A program made the position numbers and the translations under genes. A DNA stretch of 64,000 nt. It comes from Tupaia tana. Lineage: Eukaryota; Chordata; Mammalia; Scandentia; Tupaiidae. The notes beneath the pieces were generated by a model, which was not told the origin of the DNA, did not search any database, and worked only from the letters and a program-made list of their open reading frames with translations. Each line of letters opens with the position of its first letter. Position 1 is the first letter of the stretch. Shown here in pieces: positions 35,240 to 47,474 of the stretch. The stretch spans positions 372,001-436,000 of the forward strand of contig JAKSZU010000139.1 in NCBI GenBank assembly GCA_026018925.1, given 5' to 3'.

Positions 35240-38200
35240 GTGCCTGAAATATCTAGTTCCCAGTATCCATGTGGAACCTTCTCAGAGAATGGCTCAACTC
35301 TCCTGCCTGGGAGAAAGGAGCAGAAGGGCTTATTAACAAAACAAAAGATGGAGCTTAGGGCCAGAGAGAAATTCTACCTTTCAAAAAATCGTAAAAAGGA
35401 AAAATTACCAAAAAAAATATGAGGAGACAGGAGCAGAGTGAGACAGAGACCTCAGAGACACAAGAGACAGGGATAGAAGGCCAGAGTGTCCCCCTACCAC
35501 ACTAGCTTTGCTTGCTGGAGGCTGAATTATGAGTAGAAAATCTTCATTTCTCCTGTGCCTGAAATATCTAGTTCCCAGTATTCATGTGGAATCTTCTCAG
35601 AGAATGGCTCAACTCTCCTGCCTTGGAGAAAGTAGCAGAAGGGCTTATTAACAAAACAAAAGATGGAGCTGAGAGCCAGAGAGAAATTCTACCTTTCAAA
35701 AAATCGTAAAAAGGAAAAATTACCAAAAAAATATGAGGAGACAGGAGCAGAGAGAGACAGAGGCCTCAGAGACACAGAGACAGGGATAGAAGGCCAGAGG
35801 GGCTCCCTACCACACTAGCTTTGCTTGTTGGAGGCTGAATTATGAGTAGAAAATCTTCATTTCTCCTGTGCCTGAAATATCTAGTTCCCAGTATCCATGT
35901 GAATCTTCTCAGAGAATGGCTCAACTCTCCTGCCTGGGAGAAAGGAGCAGAAGGGCTTATTAACAAAACAAAAGATGGAGCTGAGAGCCAGAGAGAAATT
36001 CTACCTTTCAAAAAATCGTAAAAAGGAAAAATTACCAAAAAAAAAATGAGGAGACAGGAGCAGAGAGATACAGAGACCTCAGAGGCACAGAGACAGGGAT
36101 AGAAGTCCAGAGGGGCTCCCTACCACACTAGCTTTGCTTGCTGGAGGCTGAATTATGAGTAGAAAATCTTCATTTCTCCTGTGCCTGAAATATCTAGTTC
36201 CCAGTATCCATGTGGAATCTTCTCAGAGAATGGCTCAACTCTCCTGCCTGGGAGAAAGGAGCAGAAGGGGCTTATTAACAAAACAAAAGATGGACCTGAG
36301 AGCCAGAGAGAAATTCTACCTTTAAAAAAATCGTAAAAAGGAAAAATTACCAAAAAAAATGAGGAGACAGGAGCAGAGAGAGACAGAGACGTCAGAGATA
36401 CAGAGGCAGGGATAGAAGGCCACAAGGGCTCCCTACCACACTAGCTTTGCTTGCTGGAGGCTGAATTATGAGTAGAAAATCTTCATTTCTCCTGTGCCTG
36501 AAATATCTAGTTCCCAGTATCCATGTAGAATCTTCTCAGAGAATGGCACAACTCTCCTGCCTGGGAGAAAGGAGCAGAAGGGCTTATTAACAAAACAAAA
36601 GACGGAGCTGAGAGCCAGAGAGAAATTCTACATTTGAAAAAATCGTAAAAAGGAAAAAATTACCAAAAAAATATGAGGAGACAGGAGCAGAGAGAGACAG
36701 AGGCCTCAGAGACACAGAGACAGGGATAGAAGGCCAGAGGGGCTCCCTACCACACTAGCTTTGCTTTCTGGAGGCTGAATTATGAGTTGAAAATCTTCAT
36801 TTCTCCTGTGCCTGAAATATCTAGTTTCCAGAATCCATGTGGAATCTTCTCAGAGAATGGCTCAACTCTCCTGCCTGGGAGAAAGGAGCAGAAGGGCTTA
36901 TTAACAAAATAAAAGATGGACCTGAGAGCCAGTGAGAAATTCTACATTTAAAAAAATCGTAAAAAGGAAAAATTACCAAAAAAAAAAATGAGGAGACAGG
37001 AGCAGAGAGAGACAGAGACCTCAGAGACACAGAGACAGGGATAGAAGGCCAGAGGGGCTCCCTACCACACTAGCTTTGCTTTCTGGAGGCTGAATTATGA
37101 GTTGAAAATCTTCATTTCTCCTGTGCCTGAAATATATAGTTCCCAGTATCCATGTGGAATCTTCTCAGAGAATGGCTCAACTCTCCTGCCTGGGAGAAAG
37201 GAGCAGAAGGGCTTATTAACAAAACAAAAGATGGAGCTGAGAGACAGAGAGAAATTCTACCTTTCAAAAAATCGTAAAAAGGAAAAATTACCAAAAAAAT
37301 ATGAGGAGACAGGAGCAGAGAGAGACAGAGGCCTCAGAGACACAGAGACAGGGATAGAAGGCCAGAGGGGCTCCCTACCACACTAGCTTTGCTTGTTGGA
37401 GGCTGAATTATGAGTAGAAAATCTTCATTTCTCCTGTGCCTGAAATATCTAGTTCCCAGTATCCATGTGGAATCTTCTCAGAGAATGGCTCAACTCTCCT
37501 GCCTGGGAGAAAGGAGCAGAAGGGCTTATTAACAAAACAAAAGATGGAGCTGAGAGCCAGAGAGAAATTCTCCCTTTCAAAAAATCGTAAAAAGGAAAAA
37601 TTACCAAAAAAAAAATGAGGAGACAGGAGCAGAGAGATACAGAGACCTCAGAGGCACAGAGACAGGGATAGAAGTCCAGAGGGGCTCCCTACCACACTAG
37701 CTTTGCTTGCTGGAGGCTGAATTATGAGTAGAAAATCTTCATTTCTCCTGTGCCTGAAATATCTAGTTCCCAGTATCCATGTGGAATCTTCTCAGAGAAT
37801 GGCTCAACTCTCCTGCCTGGGAGAAAGGAGCAGAAGGGCTTATTAACAAAACAAAAGATGGACCTGAGAGCCAGAGAGAAATTCTACCTTTCAAAAAATC
37901 GTAAAAAGGAAAAATTACCAAAAAAAATGAGGAGACAGGAGCAGAGAGAGACAGAGACGTCAGAGACACAGAGACAGGGATAGAAGGCCACAAGGGCTCC
38001 CTACCACACTAGCTTTGCTTGCTGGAGGCTGAATTATGAGTAGAAAATCTTCATTTCTCCTGTGCCTGAAATATCTAGTTCCCAGTATCCATGTGGAATC
38101 TTCTCAGAGAATGGCTCAACTCTCCTGCCTGGGAGAAAGGAGCAGAAAGGCTTATTAACAAAACAAAAGATGGACCTGAGAGCCAGTGAGAAATTCTACC

Positions 38201-41200
38201 TTTAAAAAAATCGTAAAAAGGAAAAATTACCAAAAAAAAAAATGAGGAGACAGGAGCTGAGAGAGACAGAGAACTCAGAGACACATAGACAGGGATAGAG
38301 GGCCAGAGGGGCTCCCTACCACACTAGCTTTCCTTGCTGGAGGCTGAATTATGAGTAGAAAATCTTCATTTCTCCTGTGCCTGAAATATCTAGTTCCCAG
38401 TATCCATGTGGAATCTTCTCAGAGAATGGCTCAACTCTCCTGGCTGGGAGAAAGGAGCAGAAGGGCTTATTAACAAAGCAAAAGATGGAGCTGAGAGCCA
38501 GAGAGAAATTCTACCTTTAAAAAATTCGTAAAAAGGAAAAATTACCAAAAAAAAAATGAGGAGACAGGAGCAGAGAGAGACAGAGACGTCAGAGACACAG
38601 AGACAGGGATAGAAGGTCACAGGGGCTCCCTACCACCCTAGCTTTGCTTGCTGGAGGCTGAATTATGAGTAGAAAATCTTCATTTCTCCTGTGCCTGAAA
38701 TAATCTAGTTCCCAGTATCCTTGTGGAATCTTCTCAGAGAATGGCTCAACTCTCCTGCCTGGGAGAAAGGAGCAGAAGGGCTTATTAACAAAACAAAAGA
38801 TGGAGCTGAGAGCCAGAGAGAAATTCTACCTTTCAAAAAATCGTAAAAAGGAAAAATTACCAAAAAAAAATTAGGAGACAGGAGCAGAGAGAGACAGAGA
38901 CCTCAGAGACACTGAGACAGGGATAGAAGTCCAGAGGGGATCCCTACCACACTAGCTTTGCTTGCTGGAGGCTGAATTATGAGTAGAAAATCTTCATTTC
39001 TCCTGTGCCTGAAATATCTAGTTCCCAGTATCCATGTGGAATCTTCTCAGAGAATGGCTCAACTCTCCTGCCTGGGAGAAAGGAGCAGAAGGGCTTATTA
39101 ACAAAACAAAAGATGGACCTGAGAGCCAGAGAGAAATTCTACCTTTCAAAAAATCGTAAAAAGGAAAAATTACCAAAAAAAAAAATGAGGAGACAGGAGC
39201 ATAGAGATACAGAGACCTCAGAGGCACAGAGACAGGGATAGAAGTCCAGAGGGGCTCCCTACCACACTAGCTTTGCTTGCTGGAGGCTGAATTATGAGTA
39301 GAAAATCTTCATTTCTCCTGTGCCTGAAATATCTAGTTTCCAGTATCCATGTGGAATCTTCTCAGAGAATGGCTCAACTCTCCTGCCTGGGAGAAAGGAG
39401 CAGAAGGGCTTATTAACAAAACAAAAGATGGACCTGAGAGCCAGTGAGAAATTCTACCTTTAAAAAAATCGTAAAAAGAAAAAATTACCAAAAAAAAATG
39501 AGGAGACCGGAGCAGAGAGAGACAGAGACCTCAGAGACACAGAGACAGGGATAGAAGGCCAGAGGGGCTCCCTACCACACTAGCTTTGCTTTCTGGAGGC
39601 TGAATTATGAGTTGAAAATCTTCATTTCTCCTGTGCCTGAAATATCTAGTTCCCAGTATCCATGTGGAATCTTCTCAGAGAATGGCTCAACTCTCCTGCC
39701 TGGGAGAAAGGAGCAGAAGGGCTTATTAACAAAGCAAAAGATGGAGCTGAGAGCCAGAGAGAAATTCTACCTTTAAAAAAATCGTAAAAAGGAAAAATTA
39801 CCAAAAAAATATGAGTAGACAGGAGCAGAGAGAGACAGAGACCTCAGAGACACAGAGACAGGGATAGAAGGCCACAGGGGCTCCCTACCACACTAGCTTG
39901 GCTTGCTTGAGGCTGAATTATGAGTAGAAAATCTACATTTCTCCTGTGCCTGAAATATCCAGTTCCCAGTATCCATTTGGAATCTTTTCAGAGAATGGTT
40001 CAACTCTCCTGCCTGGGAGAAAGGAGAAGAAGGGCTTATTAACAAAACAAAAGATGGACCTGAGAGCCAGAGAAAAATTCTACCTTTCAAAAAATCGTAA
40101 AAAGGAAAAATTACCAAAAAAAAATGAAGAGACAGGAGCAGAGAGAGACAGAGACCTCAGAGACACTGAGACAGGGATAGAAGGCCAGAGGGGCTCCCTA
40201 CCACAGTAGCTTTGCTTGCTGGAGGCTGAATTATGAGTAGAAAATCTTCATTTCTCCTGTGCCTGAAATATCTAGTTCCCAGTATCCATGTGGAATCTTC
40301 TCAGAGAATGGCTCAACTCTCCTGCCTGGGGAGAAAGGAGCAGAAGAGCTTATTAACAAAACAAAAGATGGAGCTGAGAGTCAGAGAGAAATTCTTCCTT
40401 TAAAAAAAATCATAAAAAGGAAAAATAACCAAAAAAAAATGAGGAGACAGGAGCAGAGAGAGACAGAGACCTCAGGGACACAGAGACAGGGATAGAAGTC
40501 CAGAGGGGCTCCCTACCACACTAGCTTTGCTTGCTGGAGGCTGAATTATGAGTAGAAAATCTTCATTTCTCCTGTGCCTGAAATATCTAGTTCCCAGTAT
40601 CCATGTGGAATCTTCTCAGAGAATGGCTCTACTCTCCTGCCTGGGAGAAAGGAGCAAAAGGGCTTATTAACAAAACAAAAGATGGACCTGAGAGCCAGTG
40701 AGAAATTCTACCTTTAAAAAAATCATAAAAAGGAAAAATTACCAAAAAAAAATGAGGAGACAGGAGCAGAGAGAGACAGAGATCTCAGAGACACAGAGAT
40801 AGGGATAGAAGGCCAGAGGGGCTCCCTACCACACAAGCTTTGCTTGCTGGAGGCTGAATTATGAGTAGAAAATCTTCATTTCTCCTGTGCCTGAAATATC
40901 TAGTTCCCAGTATCCATGTGGAATCTTCTCAGAGAATGGCTCAACTTTCCTGCCTGAGAGAAAGGAGCAGAAGGGCTTATTAACAAAACAAAAGATGGAC
41001 CTGAGAGCCAGTGAGAAATTCTACCTTTAAAAAAATTGTAAAAAGGAAAAATTACCAAAAAAAAAAATGAGGAGACAGGAGCTGAGAGAGACAGAGAACT
41101 CAGAGACACAGAGACAGGGATAGAAGGCCAGAGGGGCTCCCTACCACACTAGCTTTCCTTGCTGGAGGCTGAATTATGAGTAGAAAATCTTCATTTCCCC

Positions 41201-41830
41201 TGTGCCTGAAATATCTATTTCCCAGTATCCATGTGGAATCTTCTCAGAGAATGGCTCAACTCTCCTGGCTGGGAGAAAGGAGCAGAAGGGCTTATTAACA
41301 AAGCAAAAGATGGAGCTGAGAGCCAGAGAGAAATTCTACCTTTAAAAAAATCGTAAAAAGGAAAAATTACCAAAAAAAAATGAGGAGACAGGAGCAGAGA
41401 GAGACAGAGACGTCAGAGACACAGAGACAGGGATAGAAGGTCACAGGGGCTCCCTACCACCCTAGCTTTGCTTGCTGGAGGCTGAATTATGAGTAGAAAA
41501 TCTTCATTTCTCCTGTGCCTGAAATAATCTAGTTCCCAGTATCCTTGTGGAATCTTCTCAGAGAATGGCTCAACTCTCCTGCCTGGGAGAAAGGAGCAGA
41601 AGGGCTTATTAACAAAACAAAAGATGGAGCTGAGAGCCAGAGAGAAATTCTACCTTTAAAAAAATCGTAAAAAGGAAAAATTACCAAAAAAAAATTAGGA
41701 GACAGGAGCAGAGAGAGACAGAGACCTCAGAGACACAGAGACAGGGATAGAAGTCCAGAGGGGCTCCCTACCACACTAGCTTTGCTTGCTGGAGGCTGAA
41801 TTATGAGTAGAAAATCTTCATTTCTCCTGT
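35240..41830 (+). repeat. 26-mer copy A3, 21 monomers (types j-n deleted)
   Basis: Types a-i run normally to 37,990. The monomer after i has the marks of type o (GCAGAAAGGC, CCAGTGAG, GAGCTGAGAG, CACATAGACAGG), so five monomers j-n are missing. The switch lies between CACAAGGG at about 37,990 and ATGTGG at 38,091, since type j would read ATGTAG. Types o-z then follow in full, including s. After z the copy does not return to type a but enters the alpha-theta block. Confidence 0.86.
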
Positions 41831-44275
41831 GCCTGAAATATCTAGTTCCCAGTATCCATGTGGAATCTTCTCAGAGAATGGCTCAACTCTCCTGCCTGGG
41901 AGAAAGGAGCAGAAGGGCTTATTAACAAAACAAAAGATGGAGCTGACAGCCAGAGAGAAATTCTACCTTTAAAAAAATCGTAAAAAGGAAAAATTACCAA
42001 AAAAAGTATGAGGAGACAGGAGCAGAGTGAGACAGAGACCTCAGAGACACAAGAGACAGGGATAGAAGGCCAGAGTGTCCCCCTACCACACTATCTTTGC
42101 TTGCTGGAGGCTTAATTGTGAGTAGAAAATCTTCATTTCTCCTGTGCCTGAAATATCTAGTTCCCAGTATCCATGTGGAATCTTCTCAGAGAATGGCTCA
42201 ACACTCCTGCCTGGGAGAAAGGAGCAGAAGGGCTTATTAACAAAACAAAAGATGGAGCTGAGAGCCAGAGAGAAATTCTACCTTTAAAAAAATCGTAAAA
42301 AGGAAAAATTACCAAAAAAAAATGAGGAGACAGGAGCAGAGAGAGACAGAGACCTCAGAGACACAGAGACAGGGATAGAAGGCCAGAGGGGCTCCCTACC
42401 ACACTAGCTTTGCTTGCTGGAGGCTGAATTATGAGTAGAAAATCTTCATTTCTCCTGTGCCTGAAATATCTAGTTCCCAGTATCCATGTGGAAACTTCTC
42501 AGAGAATGGCTCAACTCTCCTGCCTGGGAGAAAGGAGAAGAAGGGCTTATTAACAAAACAAAAGATGGAGCTGAGAGCCAGAGAAAAATTCTACCTTTAA
42601 CAAAAATCTTAAAAAGGAAAAATTACCAAAAAAAATGAGGAGACAGGAGCAGAGAGAGACAGAGACCTCAGAGACACAGAGACAGGGATAGAAGTCCAGA
42701 GGGGCTCCCTACCACACTAGCTTGGCTTGCTGGAGGCTGAATTATGAGTAGAAAATCTTCATTTCTCCTGTGCCTGAAATATCTAGTTCCCAGTATCCAT
42801 GTGGAATCTTCTCAGAGAATGGCTCAACTCTCCTGCCTGGGAGAAAGGAGCAGAAGGGCTTATTAACAAAACAAAAGATGGAGCTGAGAGCCAGAGAGAA
42901 ATTCTACCTTTAAAAAAATCGTAAAAAGTAAAAATTACCAAAAAAATTGAGGAGACAGGAGCAGAGAGAGACAGAGACCTCAGAGACACAGAGACAGGGA
43001 TAGAAGGCCAGAGGGGCTCCCTACCACACTAGCTTTGCTTGCTGGAGGCTGAATTATGAGTAGAAAATCTTCATTTCTCCTGTGCCTGAAATATCTAGTT
43101 CCCAGTATCCATGTGGAATCTTCTCAGAGAATTGTTCAACTCTCCTGCCTGGGAGAAAGGAGCAGAAGGGCTTATTAACAAAACAAAAGATGGAGCTGAG
43201 AGCCAGAGAGAAATTCTACCTTTAAAAAAATCGTAAAAAGGAAAAATTAACAAAAAAAATGAGGAGACAGGAGCAGAGAGAGACAGAGACCTCAGAGACA
43301 CAGAGACAGGGATAGAAGGCCAGAGGGGCTCCCTACCACACTAGCTTTGCTTTTTGGAGGCTGAATTATGAGTAGAAAATCTTCATTTCTCCTGTGCCTG
43401 AAATATCTAGTTCCCAGTATCCATGTGGAATCTTCTCAGAGAATGGCTCAACTCTCCTGCCTGGGAGAAAGGAGCAGAAGGTCTTATTAATAAAACAAAA
43501 GACGGAGCTGAGAGCCAGAGAGAAATTCTACATTTAAAAAAATCGTAAAAAGGAAAAATTACAAAAAAAATATGAGGAGACAGGAGCAGAGAGAGACAGA
43601 GACCTCAGAGACACAGAGACAGGGATAGAAGGCCAGAGGGGCTCCCTACCACGCTAGCTTTGCTTGGTGGAGGCTGAATTATGAGTAGAAAATCTTCATT
43701 TCTCCTGTGCTTGAGATATCTAGTTCCCAGTATCCATGTGGAATCTTCTCAGAGAATGGCTCAACTCTCCTGCCTGGGAGAAAGGAGCAGAAGGGCTTAT
43801 TAACAAAACAAAAGATGGAGCTGAGAGCCAGAGAGAAATTCTACCTTTAAAAAAATCGTAAAAAGGGAAAATTACCAAAAAAATATGAGGAGACAGGAGC
43901 AGAGTGAGACAGAGACCTCAGAGACACAAGAGACAGGGATAGAAGGCCAGAGTGTCCCCCTACCACACTAGCTTTGCTTGCTGGAGGCTTAATTATAAGT
44001 AGAAAATCTTCATTTCTCCTGTGCCTGAAATATCTAGTTCCCAGTATCCATGTGGAATCTTCTCAGAGAATGGCTCAACTCTCCTGCCTGGGAGAAAGGA
44101 GCAGAAGGGCTTATTAACAAAACAAAAGATGGAGCTGAGAGCCAGAGAGAAATTCTACCATTCAAAAAATCGTAAAAAGGAAAAATTACCAAAAAAAAAA
44201 ATGAGGAGACAGGAGTAGAGAGAGACAGAGACCTCAGAGACACAGAGACAGGGATAGAAGTCCAGAGGGGCTCCC
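41831..44275 (+). repeat. Eight-monomer block alpha-theta, copy 1
   Basis: Eight monomers that do not belong to the 26-mer: alpha GCTGACAGCC / AAAGTATGAGG; beta TGTCCCCC, CTATCTTTGC, TTAATTGTGAG, CAACACTCC; gamma GGAAACTTC, GAGAAGAAGG, TTTAACAAAAATCTT; delta AGCTTGGC, AAAAAGTAAAAATT; epsilon GAATTGTTC; zeta GCTTTTTGG, GGTCTTATTAATAAAAC; eta GCTTGGTGG, GTGCTTGAGATATC; theta TGTCCCCC, AATTATAAG, CTACCATTC, GGAGTAGAG. Several match monomers of the first 7 kb (eta and theta at 690-1,290; gamma and delta near 2,316 and 5,759), so the block appears to be a piece of the older layer carried into the 26-mer domain. Confidence 0.84.
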
Positions 44276-44290
44276 TACCACACTAGCTTT

Positions 44291-47200
44291 CCTTGCTGGA
44301 GGCTGAATTATGAGTAGAAAATCTTCATTTCTCCTGTGCCTGAAATATCTAGTTCCCAGTATCCATGTGGAATCTTCTCAGAGAATGGCTCAACTCTCCT
44401 GGCTGGGAGAAAGGAGCAGAAGGGCTTATTAACAAAGCAAAAGATGGAGCTGAGAGCCAGAGAGAAATTCTACCTTTAAAAAATTCGTAAAAAGGAAAAA
44501 TTACCAAAAAAAAAATGAGGAGACAGGAGCAGAGAGAGACAGAGACGTCAGAGACACAGAGACAGGGATAGAAGGTCACAGGGGCTCCCTACCACCCTAG
44601 CTTTGCTTGCTGGAGGATGAATTATGAGTAGAAAATCTTCATTTCTCCTGTGCCTGAAATAATCTAGTTCCCAGTATCCTTGTGGAATCTTCTCAGAGAA
44701 TGGCTCAACTCTCCTGCCTGGGAGAAAGGAGCAGAAGGGCTTATTAACAAAACAAAAGATGGAGCTGAGAGCCAGAGAGAAATTCTACCTTTCAAAAAAT
44801 CGTAAAAAGGAAAAATTACCAAAAAAAAAATTAGGAGACAGGAGCAGAGAGAGACAGAGACCTCAGAGACACTGAGACAGGGATAGAAGTCCAGAGGGGA
44901 TCCCTACCACACTAGCTTTGCTTGCTGGAGGCTGAATTATGAGTAGAAAATCTTCATTTCTCCTGTGCCTGAAATATCTAGTTCCCAGTATCCATGTGGA
45001 ATCTTCTCAGAGAATGGCTCAACTCTCTTGCCTGGGAGAAAGGAGCAGAAGGGCTTATTAACAAAACAAAAGATGGACCTGAGAGCCAGAGAGAAATTCT
45101 ACCTTTCAAAAAATCGTAAAAAGGAAAAATTACCAAAAAAAAAAATGAGGAGACAGGAGCATAGAGATACAGAGACCTCAGAGGCACAGAGACAGGGATA
45201 GAAGTCCAGAGGGGCTCCCTACCACACTAGCTTTGCTTTCTGGAGGCTGAATTATGAGTTGAAAATCTTCATTTCTCCTGTGCCTGAAATATCTAGTTCC
45301 CAGTATCCATGTGGAATCTTCTCAGAGAATGGCTCAACTCTCCTGCCTGGGAGAAAGGAGCAGAAGGGCTTATTAACAAAGCAAAAGATGGAGCTGAGAG
45401 CCAGAGAGAAATTCTACCTTTAAAAAAATCGTAAAAAGGAAAAATTACCAAAAAAATATGAGTAGACAGGAGCAGAGAGAGACAGAGACCTCAGAGACAC
45501 AGAGACAGGGATAGAAGGCCACAGGGGCTCCCTACCACACTAGCTTGGCTTGCTTGAGGCTGAATTATGAGTAGAAAATCTACATTTCTCCTGTGCCTGA
45601 AATATCCAGTTCCCAGTATCCATTTGGAATCTTTTCAGAGAATGGTTCAACTCTCCTGCCTGGGAGAAAGGAGAAGAAGGGCTTATTAAAAAAACAAAAG
45701 ATGGACCTGAGAGCCAGAGAAAAATTCTACCTTTCAAAAAATCGTAAAAGGAAAAATTACCAAAAAAAAATGAAGAGACAGGAGCAGAGAGAGACAGAGA
45801 CCTCAGAGACACTGAGACAGGGATAGAAGGCCAGAGGGGCTCCCTACCACAGTAGCTTTGCTTGCTGGAGGCTGAATTATGAGTAGAAAATCTTCATTTC
45901 TCCTGTGCCTGAAATATCTAGTTCCCAGTATCCATGTGGAATCTTCTCAGAGAATGGCTCAACTCTCCTGCCTGGGAGAAAGGAGCAGAAGAGCTTATTA
46001 ACAAAACAAAAGATGGAGCTGAGAGTCAGAGAGAAATTCTTCCTTTAAAAAAAATCATAAAAAGGAAAAATAACCAAAAAAAAAATGAGGAGACAGGAGC
46101 AGAGAGAGACAGAGACCTCAGGGACACAGAGACAGGGATAGAAGTCCAGAGGGGCTCCCTACCACACTAGCTTTGCTTGCTGGAGGCTGAATTATGAGTA
46201 GAAAATCTTCATTTCTCCTGTGCCTGAAATATCTAGTTCCCAGTATCCATGTGGAATCTTCTCAGAGAATGGCTCTACTCTCCTGCCTGGGAGAAAGGAG
46301 CAAAAGGGCTTATTAACAAAACAAAAGATGGACCTGAGAGCCAGTGAGAAATTCTACCTTTAAAAAAATCATAAAAAGGAAAAATTACCAAAAAAAAATG
46401 AGGAGACAGGAGCAGAGAGAGACAGAGATCTCAGAGACACAGAGATAGGGATAGAAGGCCAGAGGGGCTCCCTACCACACAAGCTTTGCTTGCTGGAGGC
46501 TGAATTATGAGTAGAAAATCTTCATTTCTCCTGTGCCTGAAATATCTAGTTCCCAGTATCCATGTGGAATCTTCTCAGAGAATGGCTCAACTTTCCTGCC
46601 TGAGAGAAAGGAGCAGAAGGGCTTATTAACAAAACAAAAGATGGACCTGAGAGCCAGTGAGAAATTCTACCTTTAAAAAAATTGTAAAAAGGAAAAATTA
46701 CCAAAAAAAAAAATGAGGAGACAGGAGCTGAGAGAGACAGAGAACTCAGAGACACAGAGACAGGGATAGAAGGCCAGAGGGGCTCCCTACCACACTAGCT
46801 TTCCTTGCTGGAGGCTGAATTATGAGTAGAAAATCTTCATTTCCCCTGTGCCTGAAATATCTATTTCCCAGTATCCATGTGGAATCTTCTCAGAGAATGG
46901 CTCAACTCTCCTGGCTGGGAGAAAGGAGCAGAAGGGCTTATTAACAAAGCAAAAGATGGAGCTGAGAGCCAGAGAGAAATTCTACCTTTAAAAAAATCGT
47001 AAAAAGGAAAAATTACCAAAAAAAAATGAGGAGACAGGAGCAGAGAGAGACAGAGACGTCAGAGACACAGAGACAGGGATAGAAGGTCACAGGGGCTCCC
47101 TACCACCCTAGCTTTGCTTGCTGGAGGCTGAATTATGAGTAGAAAATCTTCATTTCTCCTGTGCCTGAAATAATCTAGTTCCCAGTATCCTTGTGGAATC

Positions 47201-47474
47201 TTCTCAGAGAATGGCTCAACTCTCCTGCCTGGGAGAAAGGAGCAGAAGGGCTTATTAACAAAACAAAAGATGGAGCTGAGAGCCAGAGAGAAATTCTACC
47301 TTTAAAAAAATCGTAAAAAGGAAAAATTACCAAAAAAAAATTAGGAGACAGGAGCAGAGAGAGACAGAGACCTCAGAGACACAGAGACAAAGATAGAAGT
47401 CCAGAGGGGCTCCCTACCACACTAGCTTTGTTTGCTGGAGGCTGAATTATGAGTAGAAAATCTTCATTTCTCCT
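44291..47474 (+). repeat. Partial 26-mer (types p-r and t-z)
   Basis: Ten monomers entering at type p (TTTCCTTGC, CCTGGCTGGG) directly after theta and running to z, then on into a new type a at 47,475. Type s is missing again: monomer r keeps GAGGCAC and GAAGTCCAG and then meets CTTTCTGG of type t, placing this breakpoint at about 45,203-45,238. This is different from the breakpoint in copy A2. One monomer (44,614) has GGAGGATGAATT in place of GGAGGCTGAATT. Confidence 0.83.

Noticed and set aside
43489..43494. AATAAA as a functional polyadenylation signal (also at 57,294 and near 1,860 and 5,929)
   Set aside because: It arises by single changes in A-rich parts of a few monomers, has no transcript context, and is expected by chance in this composition.
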